64,000 nucleotides of DNA, taken from contig CANLXM010000003.1 in the NCBI GenBank assembly GCA_947495165.1, positions 248,001-312,000 on the forward strand. The letters run 5' to 3'. Shown in pieces: positions 8,880 to 19,169 of this stretch (position 1 is its first letter; the number at the start of each line of letters is the position of its first letter). The notes beneath the pieces were generated by a model, which was given only the letters and a program-made list of their open reading frames with translations, was not told the origin of the DNA and did not search any database. Position numbers and translations under genes: made by a program. Origin of the DNA: an uncultured Cellulomonadaceae bacterium (GTDB taxonomy: Bacteria > Actinomycetota > Actinomycetes > Actinomycetales > Cellulomonadaceae).

Positions 8880-10039
8880 GCGCTGCCCCGGCCCGTGGTC
8901 GCGTCGTCGTCGAGCGCGGCCCGTGCGGCAGCGGTCCGCTCAGGATCGTCGCCGGGCACCTCGTCGTCCCGCAGGAGCGCCGAGTCGATCAGCTCATGGC
9001 GCCGCAGGTAGGTCGTGGCGATCGCCTGGATGGTCGCCGCGACGGGCAGGCCGAGGAACGCGCCGAGCGGCCCGAACACCGCTCCGAACCCGATGACCAC
9101 GATGAAGGCGACCGCGGGGTTCATGGAGAGCGCACGCTCGGAGATCTTGGGCGAGAACCAGTAGTTCTCCACCTGCTGGTACAGCACGATGAAGACGAGC
9201 ACCGCGACCGACTTGACCCAGCTCTCCGACAGGGTGAGCAGGATGGGCAGGGCGCCGCCGATGTACGTGCCGATGGTCGGGACGAACTGGGAGACGATGC
9301 CCGTGAACAGCGCGAGGGGCAGCGCATAGGGCACCTGGATGATGGTCAGGAAGACGAACGTGAACGCCGCAGAGAGCCCGGCGAGCACGACGCGTGAGTT
9401 GATGAAGTCGGAGACCTTGGTCTGGGTCACCTCCCACAGCTCCAGCACGACCGCCTGGTTCTTCGGGGCGAGCCACGCGCAGATCGAGGCACGGAAACGC
9501 GGACCGGCGGCCGTCAGGTAGTACAGGACCAGCCCGATCATCGCTGCATTGAAGATGAACCCCAGCACGCTCGAGCCGAGGTCGAGCACCCGCGAGGTCA
9601 CGTCCGTGCCCCACTCCTGCACGAGCTGGTTGACGAGCTCGGACTCCTCCGGCAGCTCGGTCTTGAATCGTTCGAGCGCGAACTCACGCAGGCTCTCGTA
9701 GATGTCCGGGGCGGACCGTACGAGGTCCATCGCCTGGTCGACGAACAGCTTCCCGAACATCGCGAACATGCCGGCGACCGCCAGGAGCGACGTGAACATC
9801 ACCGCGCCCGTGGCGGCGCCCCGCTTCCACCCGTGCTGCACGAGCCACCGCACCATGGGCTCGATGGTCAGCGAGATGAACAGCGCGATCACGAGGTTGG
9901 TGATCAGTCCGGTGAGCAGGCCCATGGTGCGCCAGATGAAGATCGTCCCGACGACGACGGCTGCGGTCATGACGAGCCCGCGCCACAGCCAGCGCGGGGG
10001 ATGGACCGAGTAGTGCGGGTGAGGCGTCAGGCTGCTCAT
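8867..10039 (-). CDS. AI-2E family transporter (permease-like membrane protein)
   Basis: A 390-aa membrane protein with about eight hydrophobic segments and the family's conserved glycine/proline-rich C-terminal part (SQFVPTIGTYIGGALPILL, then ENYWFSPKI and a GPLGAFLGLPVAA segment). Proteins of this family have been assigned export of AI-2, Na+/H+ exchange or other solutes, so the substrate is open. A hydrophilic Asp/Arg-rich tail ends the protein. ATG 10039 follows GGAC-type sequence but no strong Shine-Dalgarno. The stop codon lies inside the end of glnE (13-base convergent overlap), so no terminator separates the two. Confidence 0.85.
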   Translation of the reverse strand: MSSLTPHPHYSVHPPRWLWRGLVMTAAVVVGTIFIWRTMGLLTGLITNLVIALFISLTIEPMVRWLVQHGWKRGAATGAVMFTSLLAVAGMFAMFGKLFVDQAMDLVRSAPDIYESLREFALERFKTELPEESELVNQLVQEWGTDVTSRVLDLGSSVLGFIFNAAMIGLVLYYLTAAGPRFRASICAWLAPKNQAVVLELWEVTQTKVSDFINSRVVLAGLSAAFTFVFLTIIQVPYALPLALFTGIVSQFVPTIGTYIGGALPILLTLSESWVKSVAVLVFIVLYQQVENYWFSPKISERALSMNPAVAFIVVIGFGAVFGPLGAFLGLPVAATIQAIATTYLRRHELIDSALLRDDEVPGDDPERTAAARAALDDDATTGRGSAQDS

Positions 10040-10193
10040 GACCGGTCCTTCGAGGGGAGTGACGTGCCGCTGCTGAAAGTACCGCACGGCGACCGCGCCG
10101 GACCGCACCGGTGGCGCGCGTGGACGCCGTGTCCGTAGACCCTGGACCACGCGGGCCGATAGCGTCGACACCGGGACGACAGGAGGCCCGCAG

Positions 10194-11102
10194 ATGAGCA
10201 CACCGGTGATCGAGACCGTCCGGCTGGTCAAGAGGTTCGGCGACGTCCGGGCGCTCGACGGGCTGGACCTGACCGTCCAGCCGGGGGAGGTGCACGGCTT
10301 CCTGGGTCCGAACGGCGCGGGCAAGTCCACGACGATGCGCGTGCTGCTGGGGCTGCTGCGCGCCGACGCCGGGCACGCCCGCCTGTTCGGTGGTGACCCG
10401 TGGTCCGACGCGGTGGCGCTGCACCGGCGTCTCGCCTACGTCCCGGGCGACGTCGAGCTGTGGCCGACCCTCACCGGCGGCGAGGCGATCGACCTGTTCG
10501 CCCGGCTGCGCGGGAGCCTCGACCGGCGGCGCCGAGACGAGCTGTGCGAGCGCTTCGACCTCGACCCGACGAAGAAGGCGCGCACCTACTCCAAGGGCAA
10601 CCGCCAGAAGGTGGCTCTCGTCGCGGCGCTCGCGTCCGACGTCGAGCTCCTGCTCCTCGACGAGCCGACGGCGGGACTGGACCCGCTCATGGAGGTCGCC
10701 TTCCAGGACGCGATCCGGGACACGACGCAGCGCGGCGTCACCGTGCTGCTGTCGAGCCACCTGCTGGGGCAGGTCGAGGCGCTGGCCGACCGCGTCTCGA
10801 TCGTCCGCGCCGGGCAGGTGGTGGAGTCCGGCACGCTGCGCGACCTGCGACACATGACCCGGACGACGATCGACGTCGAGACGGAGCAGCCCTCGGGGGC
10901 GCTGGCCGACCACCCGGCCGTGCACGACCTGCGCCGGGAGGAGGGGCGCACCACGTTCGAGGTCGACGGCGAGCACGTGGGCGAGGTCATGCGCATCCTC
11001 GCGGGCCTCGGCATCCGCACGATCGTGGCGCACCCACCGACGCTCGAGCAGCTGCTGATGCGCTTCTACGGCGACGGCGCGGAGACGCGGAGCACCCGAT
11101 GA
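10194..11102 (+). CDS. ABC transporter ATP-binding protein
   Basis: A 302-aa ATPase subunit of a drug/antibiotic-type ABC exporter. Walker [10 protein letters not shown] is at residues 38-46, the signature YSKGNRQKV is a variant of LSGGQ, Walker [13 protein letters not shown] lies near 152-163, and the H-loop LSSHLL follows. The C-terminal 80 residues form the extra domain common in DrrA/TnrB2-type ATPases. A Shine-Dalgarno (AGGAGG) precedes ATG 10194. The stop codon overlaps the start of the permease gene (ATGA), so they form a two-gene operon. The substrate cannot be read from the sequence. Confidence 0.93.
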   Translation: MSTPVIETVRLVKRFGDVRALDGLDLTVQPGEVHGFLGPNGAGKSTTMRVLLGLLRADAGHARLFGGDPWSDAVALHRRLAYVPGDVELWPTLTGGEAIDLFARLRGSLDRRRRDELCERFDLDPTKKARTYSKGNRQKVALVAALASDVELLLLDEPTAGLDPLMEVAFQDAIRDTTQRGVTVLLSSHLLGQVEALADRVSIVRAGQVVESGTLRDLRHMTRTTIDVETEQPSGALADHPAVHDLRREEGRTTFEVDGEHVGEVMRILAGLGIRTIVAHPPTLEQLLMRFYGDGAETRSTR

Positions 11103-12730
11103 CGGTCGTCGCGAGCCCGACGTCGGGCCGGGTCACCCGGGCGCTCGCGGGCACGGGCACGCTGCTCGCGTTCCAGGCCCGCCGCGACCGGGTCAAGCTC
11201 CCGGTCTGGGTCGGCGGCCTCGGGCTGTTCGTCGCCTACGTGTCCGCGGCCGTCCCGCAGATCGCTCCGCAGGAGTCGGACCTGGAGACCACCGCGGTGC
11301 TGTTCCGGCTGCCGGTCGGTCGCATGCTCACGGGACCGGCCTACGGCCTCGAGGCCCCGACGTACGAGCGGTTCTTCGCGAGCGGCTACGGCCTGTACTT
11401 CGGGATCATCGCCGCGCTCATGAACATCATGCTCGTCGTGCGCCACACCCGGCTGGAGGAGCAGACCGGCCGGTCGGAGCTGGTGCGCGCGGGGGCCGTG
11501 GGCCGCGACGCCGCGCTGACCGCGACGCTGCTCCTCGCTGCCGCCGCGAACGCGGTGGCGGCCGTGGTGGTCTCCGGGGCGGCGATCGCGAGCGGATACC
11601 CAGCCGCGGGTGCGTGGCTGTTCGGCGCGGGTGTCGGGGCCGGTGGCCTGACCTTCGCGGGCATCGCTGCGGTGGCCGCTCAGATCAGCACGAGCGCACG
11701 CGCCGCCGCGGGACTCTCCGGGGCCGTCCTGGCGGCAGCCTTCGTCGTGCGCGCAGGCGGGGACACCCCGCGCGAGGGTGGCACCGGGTTGTCGTGGTTC
11801 TCGCCGCTGGCCTGGGCGCAGCAGACGGCGCCGTTCGTGCTGGACCGCTGGTGGCCGCTGGCGATCCCGTGCGCGGTCGCCGCAGCCCTCGTTGCGCTCG
11901 CGTACGGTCTGCAGGCACGCCGGGACCACGGTGCGGGCGTGCTCGGCGAGCGGCGTGGCCGAGCCAAGGCCGCAGGATGGCTCGGAACGCCGCTGGGCCT
12001 GGCGTTCCGGCTGCAGCGCGGGAATCTGCTCGGCTGGGGCGCCGGCCTGGTGCTCGCCGGTGTGGTGGACGGCGCGTTCGCGCAGGCGATGATCGACGCG
12101 GGCGACAGCCTGCCCGAGGCCTTCCGCGACGTCCTGGGCGCCGACGCGGTGCTCGACGGCTACCTGGCCTTCATCGCGCTGTTCGTCGGGTACCTGGCGG
12201 CCGCCTACGGGGTGAGCGCGGTGCTGCTCGTGCGCACCGAAGAGCTTCGCGGGCGCGCGGACACGGTCCTGGCGACGCCGACCAGCAGGCAGGCGTGGTT
12301 CGGCGCGCACGTCGTGGTGGCGGTCTTCGGCGTGGTTCTCCTGCTCTTCCTGGCCGGCGCGGCCGCGGGCCTGGCCGCCGCGGCCGTGACCGGGCAGCCG
12401 ACGCTCGTCGGCACCATGGTCGCCGCGCACCTCAACCTCGTGCCCGGGGTCCTCGTCGTCGTCGCCCTCGCCGTGGCGCTCGCCGGCGTGGCGCCACGAT
12501 TGGTCGCACCCGTCGCGTGGAGCGCGGTGGGGGTCGTCGTGTTCGTGGGGAATTTCGGGTCGCTGCTCGAGCTGCCCGAGGCGTTGGTGGCGCTCTCCCC
12601 GCTGAGCCATCTCGCCCAGCTGCCGGTCGAGTCCTTCGCGCTCGTGCCCGCGGTCGCGCTCCTGCTGCTCGCGGCGGGCGGGATCGCCGTCGGGCTGTGG
12701 GGCGTGCGGCGGCGCGAGATCAACAGGTAG
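11099..12730 (+). CDS. ABC transporter permease, TnrB3-like
   Basis: A 543-aa polytopic membrane protein with roughly twelve hydrophobic segments in two similar halves (each opens with a segment like [18 protein letters not shown] or [16 protein letters not shown]). That duplication is typical of the tetronasin/anthracycline-type permeases paired with a single DrrA-like ATPase. ATG 11099 overlaps the ATPase stop. The alanine/valine/glycine-rich composition of the membrane segments explains the many long shadow frames here. Self-resistance or lipid export are possible roles, and no biosynthetic cluster is nearby. Confidence 0.88.
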   Translation: MTVVASPTSGRVTRALAGTGTLLAFQARRDRVKLPVWVGGLGLFVAYVSAAVPQIAPQESDLETTAVLFRLPVGRMLTGPAYGLEAPTYERFFASGYGLYFGIIAALMNIMLVVRHTRLEEQTGRSELVRAGAVGRDAALTATLLLAAAANAVAAVVVSGAAIASGYPAAGAWLFGAGVGAGGLTFAGIAAVAAQISTSARAAAGLSGAVLAAAFVVRAGGDTPREGGTGLSWFSPLAWAQQTAPFVLDRWWPLAIPCAVAAALVALAYGLQARRDHGAGVLGERRGRAKAAGWLGTPLGLAFRLQRGNLLGWGAGLVLAGVVDGAFAQAMIDAGDSLPEAFRDVLGADAVLDGYLAFIALFVGYLAAAYGVSAVLLVRTEELRGRADTVLATPTSRQAWFGAHVVVAVFGVVLLLFLAGAAAGLAAAAVTGQPTLVGTMVAAHLNLVPGVLVVVALAVALAGVAPRLVAPVAWSAVGVVVFVGNFGSLLELPEALVALSPLSHLAQLPVESFALVPAVALLLLAAGGIAVGLWGVRRREINR

Positions 12731-12750
12731 AGGCGTGGCAGGCTCAGGGC

Positions 12751-13500
12751 ATGACGACCCCTGAGGTGCCGCTCACCGGTGGCAACGCCACTCCCAGCGT
12801 GGTACGGGCGGGCGACACGGTCCGCAAGCCCTGGCAGCCTGCGACCCCCGCCGTGCACGCGTACATGGCGACGGTCCGTTCGGCCGGCGTCGACGTTCCC
12901 CAGACGTACGGTCAGGACGAGCGGGGCCGGCAGGTGCTCGAGCACGTCCCGGGCACGCTCGCCATCGAGCGCCCGCTGACCGCGCTCGAGGACCTGGCCC
13001 GCGTCGGACGCCTCGTGCGTGCCATCCACGACGCGAGCCCCCGCCTCGACGACGTCCCGCCGTGGCCCGAGCCGATGCTGCTGCCAGCGCCCGCACCCGA
13101 CCTGATCTGCCACAACGACCTCGCGCCGTGGAACCTCGTCGTCGGCGACCGGTGGGTCTTCATCGACTGGGACGGAGCAGGGCCGAGCTCCCGGCTGTGG
13201 GACCTCGCCTACACGGCGCAGTCGTTCACGCTCGCGGCCGACGACGACCCGGCGGTGAGCGCACGGCGTCTGCGCGCCCTCGTGGACGGCTACGGGGCCG
13301 ACGACGTGCTGCGCGCCGCCCTGCCGGCGGCGATGGCCGACCGCACCGCGGCGATGCACGCTCTGCTGCGGGACTCTCATCGTGACGGTCGTGAGCCGTG
13401 GGGCTCGATGTACGTCGCCGGCCACGGTGATCACTGGCGGCGCGCGAGCGACCACGTCCGTGCGCACGAGCACACGTGGCTTGCGGCCCTGACCGCCTGA
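12751..13500 (+). CDS. Phosphotransferase, aminoglycoside/choline-kinase type
   Basis: A 249-aa APH-family phosphotransferase. The catalytic loop ICHNDLAPWNLV (Brenner motif HxDxxxxN) and the metal-binding FIDWDGAGPSSRLWDLA are intact at mid-protein. A short N-terminal lobe carries the start VRAGDTVRKP and no classical P-loop, as expected for this fold. The small-molecule substrate is unknown; such genes are common in actinobacteria and do not by themselves show antibiotic resistance. It lies 20 bases after the ABC permease and may be the third gene of that operon, though its start also follows a CAGGCT hexamer by six bases. Confidence 0.85.
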   Translation: MTTPEVPLTGGNATPSVVRAGDTVRKPWQPATPAVHAYMATVRSAGVDVPQTYGQDERGRQVLEHVPGTLAIERPLTALEDLARVGRLVRAIHDASPRLDDVPPWPEPMLLPAPAPDLICHNDLAPWNLVVGDRWVFIDWDGAGPSSRLWDLAYTAQSFTLAADDDPAVSARRLRALVDGYGADDVLRAALPAAMADRTAAMHALLRDSHRDGREPWGSMYVAGHGDHWRRASDHVRAHEHTWLAALTA

Positions 13501-13530
13501 GGCGAGACCGCATCCGAGGTGACGGAGGCA

Positions 13531-13562
13531 TAGCCTGGCTCTACCTTCAGTCCGCCAGAGCC
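13531..13562 (+). promoter_or_regulatory. Promoter -10 with an adjacent inverted repeat, lipoprotein gene
   Basis: TAGCCT (13531-13536) is a plausible -10. It is followed directly by GGCTCT (13537-13542) and its inverse AGAGCC (13557-13562), which could be an operator or a leader hairpin. Confidence 0.35.
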
Positions 13563-13608
13563 CCGCAGGGCGAGGACACCCCGATCGCGCAGAGTGGAGA
13601 TCCCGGCC

Positions 13609-14472
13609 ATGACGATGCCGCGGTGGTCGATGGTGGCGGTAGCCACCGCAGCGAGCGTGGTTCTCGGCGGGTGTGCCGGGACAGGGCTCGAGAGAACGCC
13701 GACCGCTGAGACAACCGAGGAACAGACGGGCGGCGTTCTACCACCGCCTGCCGGTGCGGTCATCGACTACCAGCTCGGTGGGGCGTACACCCCCGCCGCT
13801 GGCGTGGGCGGCGTGGTCCGGGACAGCACCGACACGCCTGCCGAAGGCCTCTATTCGATCTGCTACGTCAACGGCTTCCAGACTCAGCCCGCTGACCGAG
13901 ACGCGTGGCTCGCTGACCGGGGCGACCTCGTGCTGCAGAGCGATGGCAAGCCCATCGTCGATGCGAACTGGCCGGACGAGCTGATCCTCGACGCCTCGAC
14001 CCACGACAAGCGCCAACGCATCGCGGCCGAGATCGCGAGCACCCTCGACGTCTGCGTCTCGGCGGGATTCGACGCGATCGAGATCGACAACCTCGACAGC
14101 TACACGCGCAGCGACGGTCGTCTCAGCCAGGACGACGCGGTGGCGCTGGCCGCGCTCTACGCGGAGCGCGCCCATGCAGCGGGGCTCGCGATCGCCCAGA
14201 AGAACGCAGTGGAGCTCGGATCACGGGGACGTGACGAGGCAGGTTTCGACTTCGCCGTCGCCGAGGAGTGCCACCGGTACGACGAGTGCGCTTCCTACCG
14301 GGACGTCTGGGGCGATCACTTCATCGACATCGAGTACACGGACGATCTGCGGGGGAGCTTCGCCGAGGTGTGCGCCGACGAGCAGGTCCCAGCGTCGACG
14401 GTCTTGCGGGATCGCAACCTCACCACGCCGTCCGACCCGCAGCACCGCTTCGCCGCCTGCGGCCTCGACTAG
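13609..14472 (+). CDS. Lipoprotein of the endo-alpha-1,4-polygalactosaminidase (GH114) type
   Basis: A 287-aa exported protein. The signal peptide ends in a lipobox LGGC with Cys22, so it should be anchored to the outer face of the membrane. The body matches the GH114/TM1410-like barrel: YSICYVNGFQ, VDANWPDE, a stretch with two acidic residues on a strand end (GFDAIEIDNLDSY), AIAQKNAVELG and FAVAEECHRYDEC. GH114 members cleave galactosaminogalactan-type polymers; the substrate here is not known. I start at ATG 13609 because GGAG lies about ten bases upstream. A GTG at 13594 is in frame but would overlap that site. Cysteines in the C-terminal part may pair. Confidence 0.82.
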   Translation: MTMPRWSMVAVATAASVVLGGCAGTGLERTPTAETTEEQTGGVLPPPAGAVIDYQLGGAYTPAAGVGGVVRDSTDTPAEGLYSICYVNGFQTQPADRDAWLADRGDLVLQSDGKPIVDANWPDELILDASTHDKRQRIAAEIASTLDVCVSAGFDAIEIDNLDSYTRSDGRLSQDDAVALAALYAERAHAAGLAIAQKNAVELGSRGRDEAGFDFAVAEECHRYDECASYRDVWGDHFIDIEYTDDLRGSFAEVCADEQVPASTVLRDRNLTTPSDPQHRFAACGLD

Positions 14473-14510
14473 CCAGGACGGCAAGCACGCCCGTGTGGCA
14501 AAAACAGGGG

Positions 14511-14532
14511 CACCCTCGCCACCGCGAGGGTG
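14511..14532. terminator. Bidirectional terminator, lipoprotein gene / glnA1
   Basis: CACCCTCGC (14511-14519) pairs with GCGAGGGTG (14524-14532) around loop CACC, preceded by an A-run on the plus strand (GCAAAAAC). It sits between convergent genes. Confidence 0.7.
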
Positions 14533-14590
14533 ACGAGGGTGCCGTTGCTGCAGGCGAGACGCTCACGGCAGCAGCCGGGAGCTGCGACTG

Positions 14591-16015
<1,425 letters not shown>

Positions 16016-16059
16016 CCGTTGCTCCTTGGTAGGTGTTGCCCTCAACCCGGGCGCTAGCC

Positions 16060-16065
16060 ACGCTA
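16060..16065 (-). promoter_or_regulatory. Possible -10 box of glnA1
   Basis: TAGCGT on the minus strand, 44 bases before the ATG. Its -35 position would fall inside the GlnR box. Confidence 0.4.
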
Positions 16066-16075
16066 GGGGGCGGGG

Positions 16076-16113
16076 GTTTCTCGACCGTATACCTCATGTT
16101 TCGAGAGTGTTAC
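16076..16113 (-). promoter_or_regulatory. GlnR-type operator upstream of glnA1
   Basis: Read toward glnA1 the site is GTAAC-N6-GAAAC-N6-TATAC-N6-GAAAC. The published Streptomyces GlnR box is gTnAc-n6-GaAAc repeated twice. Three of the four half-elements match fully, and the third (TATAC) keeps its last two bases. All three spacers are exactly six. The site precedes the one glutamine synthetase that carries the GlnE target tyrosine. Confidence 0.8.
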
Positions 16114-16177
16114 GGAACGCCCTCGCGTGTGACAGGCGATCGCCACGGCCGTGGTCCAGCCCGCAGCGCACGCGTCC

Positions 16178-16183
16178 TAGGCT
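16178..16183 (+). promoter_or_regulatory. -10 box of the RDD gene, leaderless type
   Basis: TAGGCT, six bases before GTG 16190, with no Shine-Dalgarno. Confidence 0.6.
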
Positions 16184-16189
16184 TGTGCC

Positions 16190-16615
16190 GTGGCACTGCG
16201 CAGAGATCTCGGAAGCTGGCTCGACGGCGGGGAACGCCCCGGTGCCGGCAGGCTCGGCCTGCCCGCGGCCGGACCTGGCTCGTTGGCACCGCTCGGGCGC
16301 CGCGTGATCGGCATCCTCGTGGACTGGTTCGCCTCGCTCGCCGCGTCCTACGCGCTGTTCGACGGCGACCAGTGGGCGACGCTGGCGATCTTCGGCCTCG
16401 AGAACCTGCTGCTCGTCGGCACGCTCGGGTACACGCTCGGCCACCGCGTGGCAGGACTCCGCGTGGTCCGCGCCGACGGGCGGACCTACGTCGGTCTGCT
16501 GAGCGGGTTCGTGCGCGCGCTGCTGCTCTGCCTCGTCATCCCGCCGGTCGTGTGGGACTCCGACGGTCGGGGCCTGCACGACAAGGGCGCGGGCACGATC
16601 ATCGTGCGTCGCTGA
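16190..16615 (+). CDS. RDD-family membrane protein
   Basis: A 141-aa protein with about three hydrophobic segments and the RDD-type signature (LGRRVIGILVDWFASLAAS with Arg then Asp in the first segment, GHRVAGLRVVRADG in the loop, HDKGAGTIIV at the end). Function is unknown for the family. It is divergent from glnA1 and convergent with the DUF4191 gene; the same RDD-DUF4191-lipA-lipB order occurs in mycobacteria. GTG 16190 is chosen because of the -10 box six bases upstream. Confidence 0.85.
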   Translation: MALRRDLGSWLDGGERPGAGRLGLPAAGPGSLAPLGRRVIGILVDWFASLAASYALFDGDQWATLAIFGLENLLLVGTLGYTLGHRVAGLRVVRADGRTYVGLLSGFVRALLLCLVIPPVVWDSDGRGLHDKGAGTIIVRR

Positions 16616-16648
16616 CGCCCGACCCTCGTGCTGGCGATCGCCGAGCCG

Positions 16649-17389
16649 TCAGCGGCCGCCGCGCATGCCCTTGCGGTCCGGACGCGCGCGCATGGGGTCG
16701 ACGCCCTTGGGGATCGGCAGGCGTGCGCCGCCCAGCGCCGTCAGACGCTTGAGGACGACGGCGACCTCGTGCTTGTTGAGCACCGGCTTGAGCTTGCGCA
16801 CCGTCTTGACCAGCTTGGTGAGCGGCACCTGGCCCGTGGCGTTGCCGACCTGGATGACGTGGATCGGGACGTCGGGCAGCACCCGGGCGGTCCGCTTGCG
16901 CTCGGCCTCGGCGAGCCGGGTGACGACGGGACCGGTGCCCTCGGTGATGAGGACGACACCGGGGCGCCCGACGCCGCGGAAGACGGGCGTGCGGCTGCGT
17001 GCGTCCATCGCGACGGGGTTCTCGTCGAACGACCAGCCGCGGCGGATCGTGCCGAGCGCGGCCATGGAGGCTCCGGGCTCACCCTCGATGCGGGCGTAGG
17101 CGGCGCGCTCGGCGCGGCGCGCCAGCACGAACATCGCCGCAAGGGCGGCGAACGGCAGACCGAGGATCAGGAGGTAGATGACCTGGTCCCACACGAGCCC
17201 GAGGACGAGCGCGACGGCAAGCACGCCGAAGAACGTCGCCAGGACCCACCAGGTGACCGCCGGGTCCTGCTGACGGGTCATCTTGTAGGCGTCGAACACC
17301 TGGTGATACCACCGGCGCTTCTTGACCTTCTTCACCTTGGCGGGACGGTCGTCGCTCGTACCGGTGCTCTTGTCGTTCTTGCGGGCCAT
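16649..17389 (-). CDS. DUF4191 family membrane protein
   Basis: A 246-aa protein. The N-terminus is lysine/arginine-rich and cytoplasmic (ends VKKVKKRRW), followed by two adjacent transmembrane segments (about residues 45-90) and a C-terminal soluble domain with PVFRGVGRPGVVLITEG and NKHEVAVVLKRL. Actinobacterial DUF4191 proteins have no established function; their constant place next to lipA is the main clue. ATG 17389 lies eight bases after a TAGACT box. The C-terminal tail is very basic. Confidence 0.88.
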   Translation of the reverse strand: MARKNDKSTGTSDDRPAKVKKVKKRRWYHQVFDAYKMTRQQDPAVTWWVLATFFGVLAVALVLGLVWDQVIYLLILGLPFAALAAMFVLARRAERAAYARIEGEPGASMAALGTIRRGWSFDENPVAMDARSRTPVFRGVGRPGVVLITEGTGPVVTRLAEAERKRTARVLPDVPIHVIQVGNATGQVPLTKLVKTVRKLKPVLNKHEVAVVLKRLTALGGARLPIPKGVDPMRARPDRKGMRGGR

Positions 17390-17397
17390 GACAGATG

Positions 17398-17403
17398 AGT
17401 CTA
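17398..17403 (-). promoter_or_regulatory. -10 box of the DUF4191 gene
   Basis: TAGACT on the minus strand, eight bases before the ATG. It lies in the short gap after lipA, so the gene may have its own leaderless promoter. Confidence 0.5.
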
Positions 17404-17436
17404 GTGCCGGACGGAGCGCGCTGAGTCCAGCACGCC

Positions 17437-18441
17437 TCAGCGCGGCTGCAGCAGCGCCGAGGCCTCCTGGCGGGAGGTCGTCGGCTCGCCGAGGTGCGCG
17501 AGCGCGGCGGGGATCTCCTGGCCGCGCCGCAGCATGGCCTGGCCCCAGAGCCGGCCCGCCCGGTAGGACGAACGCACGAGGGGGCCCGACATGACGCCGA
17601 GGAACCCGATCTCCGTGGCGGCGTCGGACAGCTCGACGAACTCCTCGGGACGCACCCAGCGCTCGACGGGGTGGTGGCGCACCGAGGGGCGCAGGTACTG
17701 CGTGATCGTGATCAGGTCGCAGCCGGCCTCGTGCAGGTCCACGAGGGCGTCGCGGGCCTCCTCCATGGTCTCGCCCATGCCGAGGATGAGGTTCGACTTG
17801 GTGACCAGCCCGGCCTCGCGCGCCTGGGTGATCACGGACAGGGAGCGCTCGAACCGGAAGCCGGGACGGATCTGCTTGAAGATCCGGGGGACGGTCTCGA
17901 GGTTGTGCGCGAGCACCTCGGGACGCGAGGAGAAGACCTCGTCGAGGAGCTCGGGGATCGCGTTGAAGTCCGGGATCAGCAGCTCGACGCCGGTACCGGG
18001 GTTGAGCGCGTGGATCTGCCGGACGGTCTCCGCGTACAGCCACGCTCCGCCGTCGGCGAGGTCGTCGCGCGCGACGCCGGTGATCGTCGAGTACTTGAGG
18101 CCCATCGCCTGGACCGACTCGGCCACGCGGCGCGGCTCGTCGGCGTCGAAGTCAGCAGGCTTGCCCGTGTCGATCTGGCAGAAGTCGCAGCGACGCGTGC
18201 ACTGGTCACCGCCGATGAGGAAGGTCGCCTCGCGGTCTTCCCAGCACTCGAAGATGTTCGGACAGCCGGCCTCCTCGCACACCGTGTGCAGGCCGCCGGT
18301 CTTCACGAGGCCCTTGAGCTCGGTGTACTCCGGACCCATGGTCGCCCGGGTCTTGATCCACTCGGGCTTCTTCTCGATCGGGACCGCAGCGTTGCGGGCC
18401 TCGACCCGGAGCATCCGGCGTCCTTCAGGTGCGATCGTCAC
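17437..18441 (-). CDS. lipA: Lipoyl synthase (radical SAM)
   Basis: A 334-aa enzyme that inserts two sulfur atoms into the octanoyl chain on lipoyl domains. Both clusters are visible: the auxiliary 4Fe-4S cysteines C55, C60, C66 ([12 protein letters not shown]) and the radical-SAM CxxxCxxC C81, C85, C88 (CTRRCDFC). The C-terminal RSSYRAG supplies the serine ligand known in the family. GTG 18441 is preferred because the N-terminal [17 protein letters not shown] matches homologues; an in-frame ATG at 18414 has a good Shine-Dalgarno and is an alternative. It lies downstream of lipB, with which it works. Confidence 0.97.
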   Translation of the reverse strand: MTIAPEGRRMLRVEARNAAVPIEKKPEWIKTRATMGPEYTELKGLVKTGGLHTVCEEAGCPNIFECWEDREATFLIGGDQCTRRCDFCQIDTGKPADFDADEPRRVAESVQAMGLKYSTITGVARDDLADGGAWLYAETVRQIHALNPGTGVELLIPDFNAIPELLDEVFSSRPEVLAHNLETVPRIFKQIRPGFRFERSLSVITQAREAGLVTKSNLILGMGETMEEARDALVDLHEAGCDLITITQYLRPSVRHHPVERWVRPEEFVELSDAATEIGFLGVMSGPLVRSSYRAGRLWGQAMLRRGQEIPAALAHLGEPTTSRQEASALLQPR

Positions 18442-18474
18442 GTGCGGCGTTCCCCTCGTCGGTGTGGGTCCAGC

Positions 18475-19143
18475 CTATGCCCGGACCGCTGCGCGCGACG
18501 CACCGGTGCTCGCCGCGAGATGTGGCGTGAGCGACGTCGTGAGGTGCGCGGCGAACGCGTCGACGACGTCGGTGGGCTCGACGGGCCGGCCCAGCAGCGT
18601 CGTGAGGCTGGTGGCGACCGTCCCCGGCAGGCCGCACGGCACGATGCGCGTGAAGGCGTCCGTGTCGCAGCTGGCGTTCAGGGCGACGCCGTGCATGGTC
18701 ACCCCCTTGGCCACGCGACACCCGATCGCCGCGAGCTTGGCGTCAGGAGGTCCCGGGAGCCAGACGCCGCTGCGCCCCTCGACGCGCTCGCCGGCGATGC
18801 CGAGGTCCGCGCACAGGCCGAGCACGGCCTCCTCGAGGGCGCGCACGTAGGCGACGACGTCGACCGGCTCGCGCAGGCGCACGATCGGGTACGCGACCAG
18901 CTGTCCGGGTCCGTGCCAGGTGATCTTGCCGCCGCGGTCGACGTCGACCACCGGGGTGCCGTCGGCGGGGCGGTCCGCGCGGTTGGTGCGCCGACCCGCG
19001 GTGTAGACGGGGGCGTGCTCGAGCAGGAGGACGGTGTCGGGCCGTTCGCCCGCGAGCACCTCGGCGTGGATCTGGCGCTGCAGCTCCCACGTCTGCGCGT
19101 AGTCGCACAGCCGCGTCCCGAGGTCGAGGGTGATCAGCTCCAT
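18475..19143 (-). CDS. lipB: Octanoyl-[ACP]:protein N-octanoyltransferase
   Basis: A 222-aa enzyme that moves octanoate from acyl carrier protein to the lysine of lipoyl domains; LipA then adds sulfur. The catalytic pair is present: Lys136 (DAKLAAIG) and Cys170 (VPCGLPG). [17 protein letters not shown] is the other family signature. It is transcribed toward lipA with a 33-base gap. A TAACCT box lies six bases before ATG 19143, and there is no Shine-Dalgarno, so a leaderless start is likely. A probable acceptor (SucB) is encoded 2.5 kb away. Confidence 0.96.
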   Translation of the reverse strand: MELITLDLGTRLCDYAQTWELQRQIHAEVLAGERPDTVLLLEHAPVYTAGRRTNRADRPADGTPVVDVDRGGKITWHGPGQLVAYPIVRLREPVDVVAYVRALEEAVLGLCADLGIAGERVEGRSGVWLPGPPDAKLAAIGCRVAKGVTMHGVALNASCDTDAFTRIVPCGLPGTVATSLTTLLGRPVEPTDVVDAFAAHLTTSLTPHLAASTGASRAAVRA

Positions 19144-19149
19144 GGCGTC

Positions 19150-19155
19150 AGGTTA
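19150..19155 (-). promoter_or_regulatory. -10 box of lipB, leaderless type
   Basis: TAACCT on the minus strand, six bases before the ATG, inside the 26-base gap to the divergent oxidoreductase gene. Confidence 0.5.
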
Positions 19156-19169
19156 TCCGGCCCGGCACA

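Noticed and set aside
10194..13500. An antibiotic biosynthesis or resistance island (ABC exporter plus APH-type kinase)
   Set aside because: No biosynthetic genes are nearby, and both families are common housekeeping or detox genes in actinobacteria. Composition does not differ from the surroundings.
18414..18416. Shorter ATG start of lipA with a good Shine-Dalgarno
   Set aside because: The nine residues before it (TIAPEGRR) match homologues from Streptomyces as I recall them, so the GTG at 18441 is preferred.
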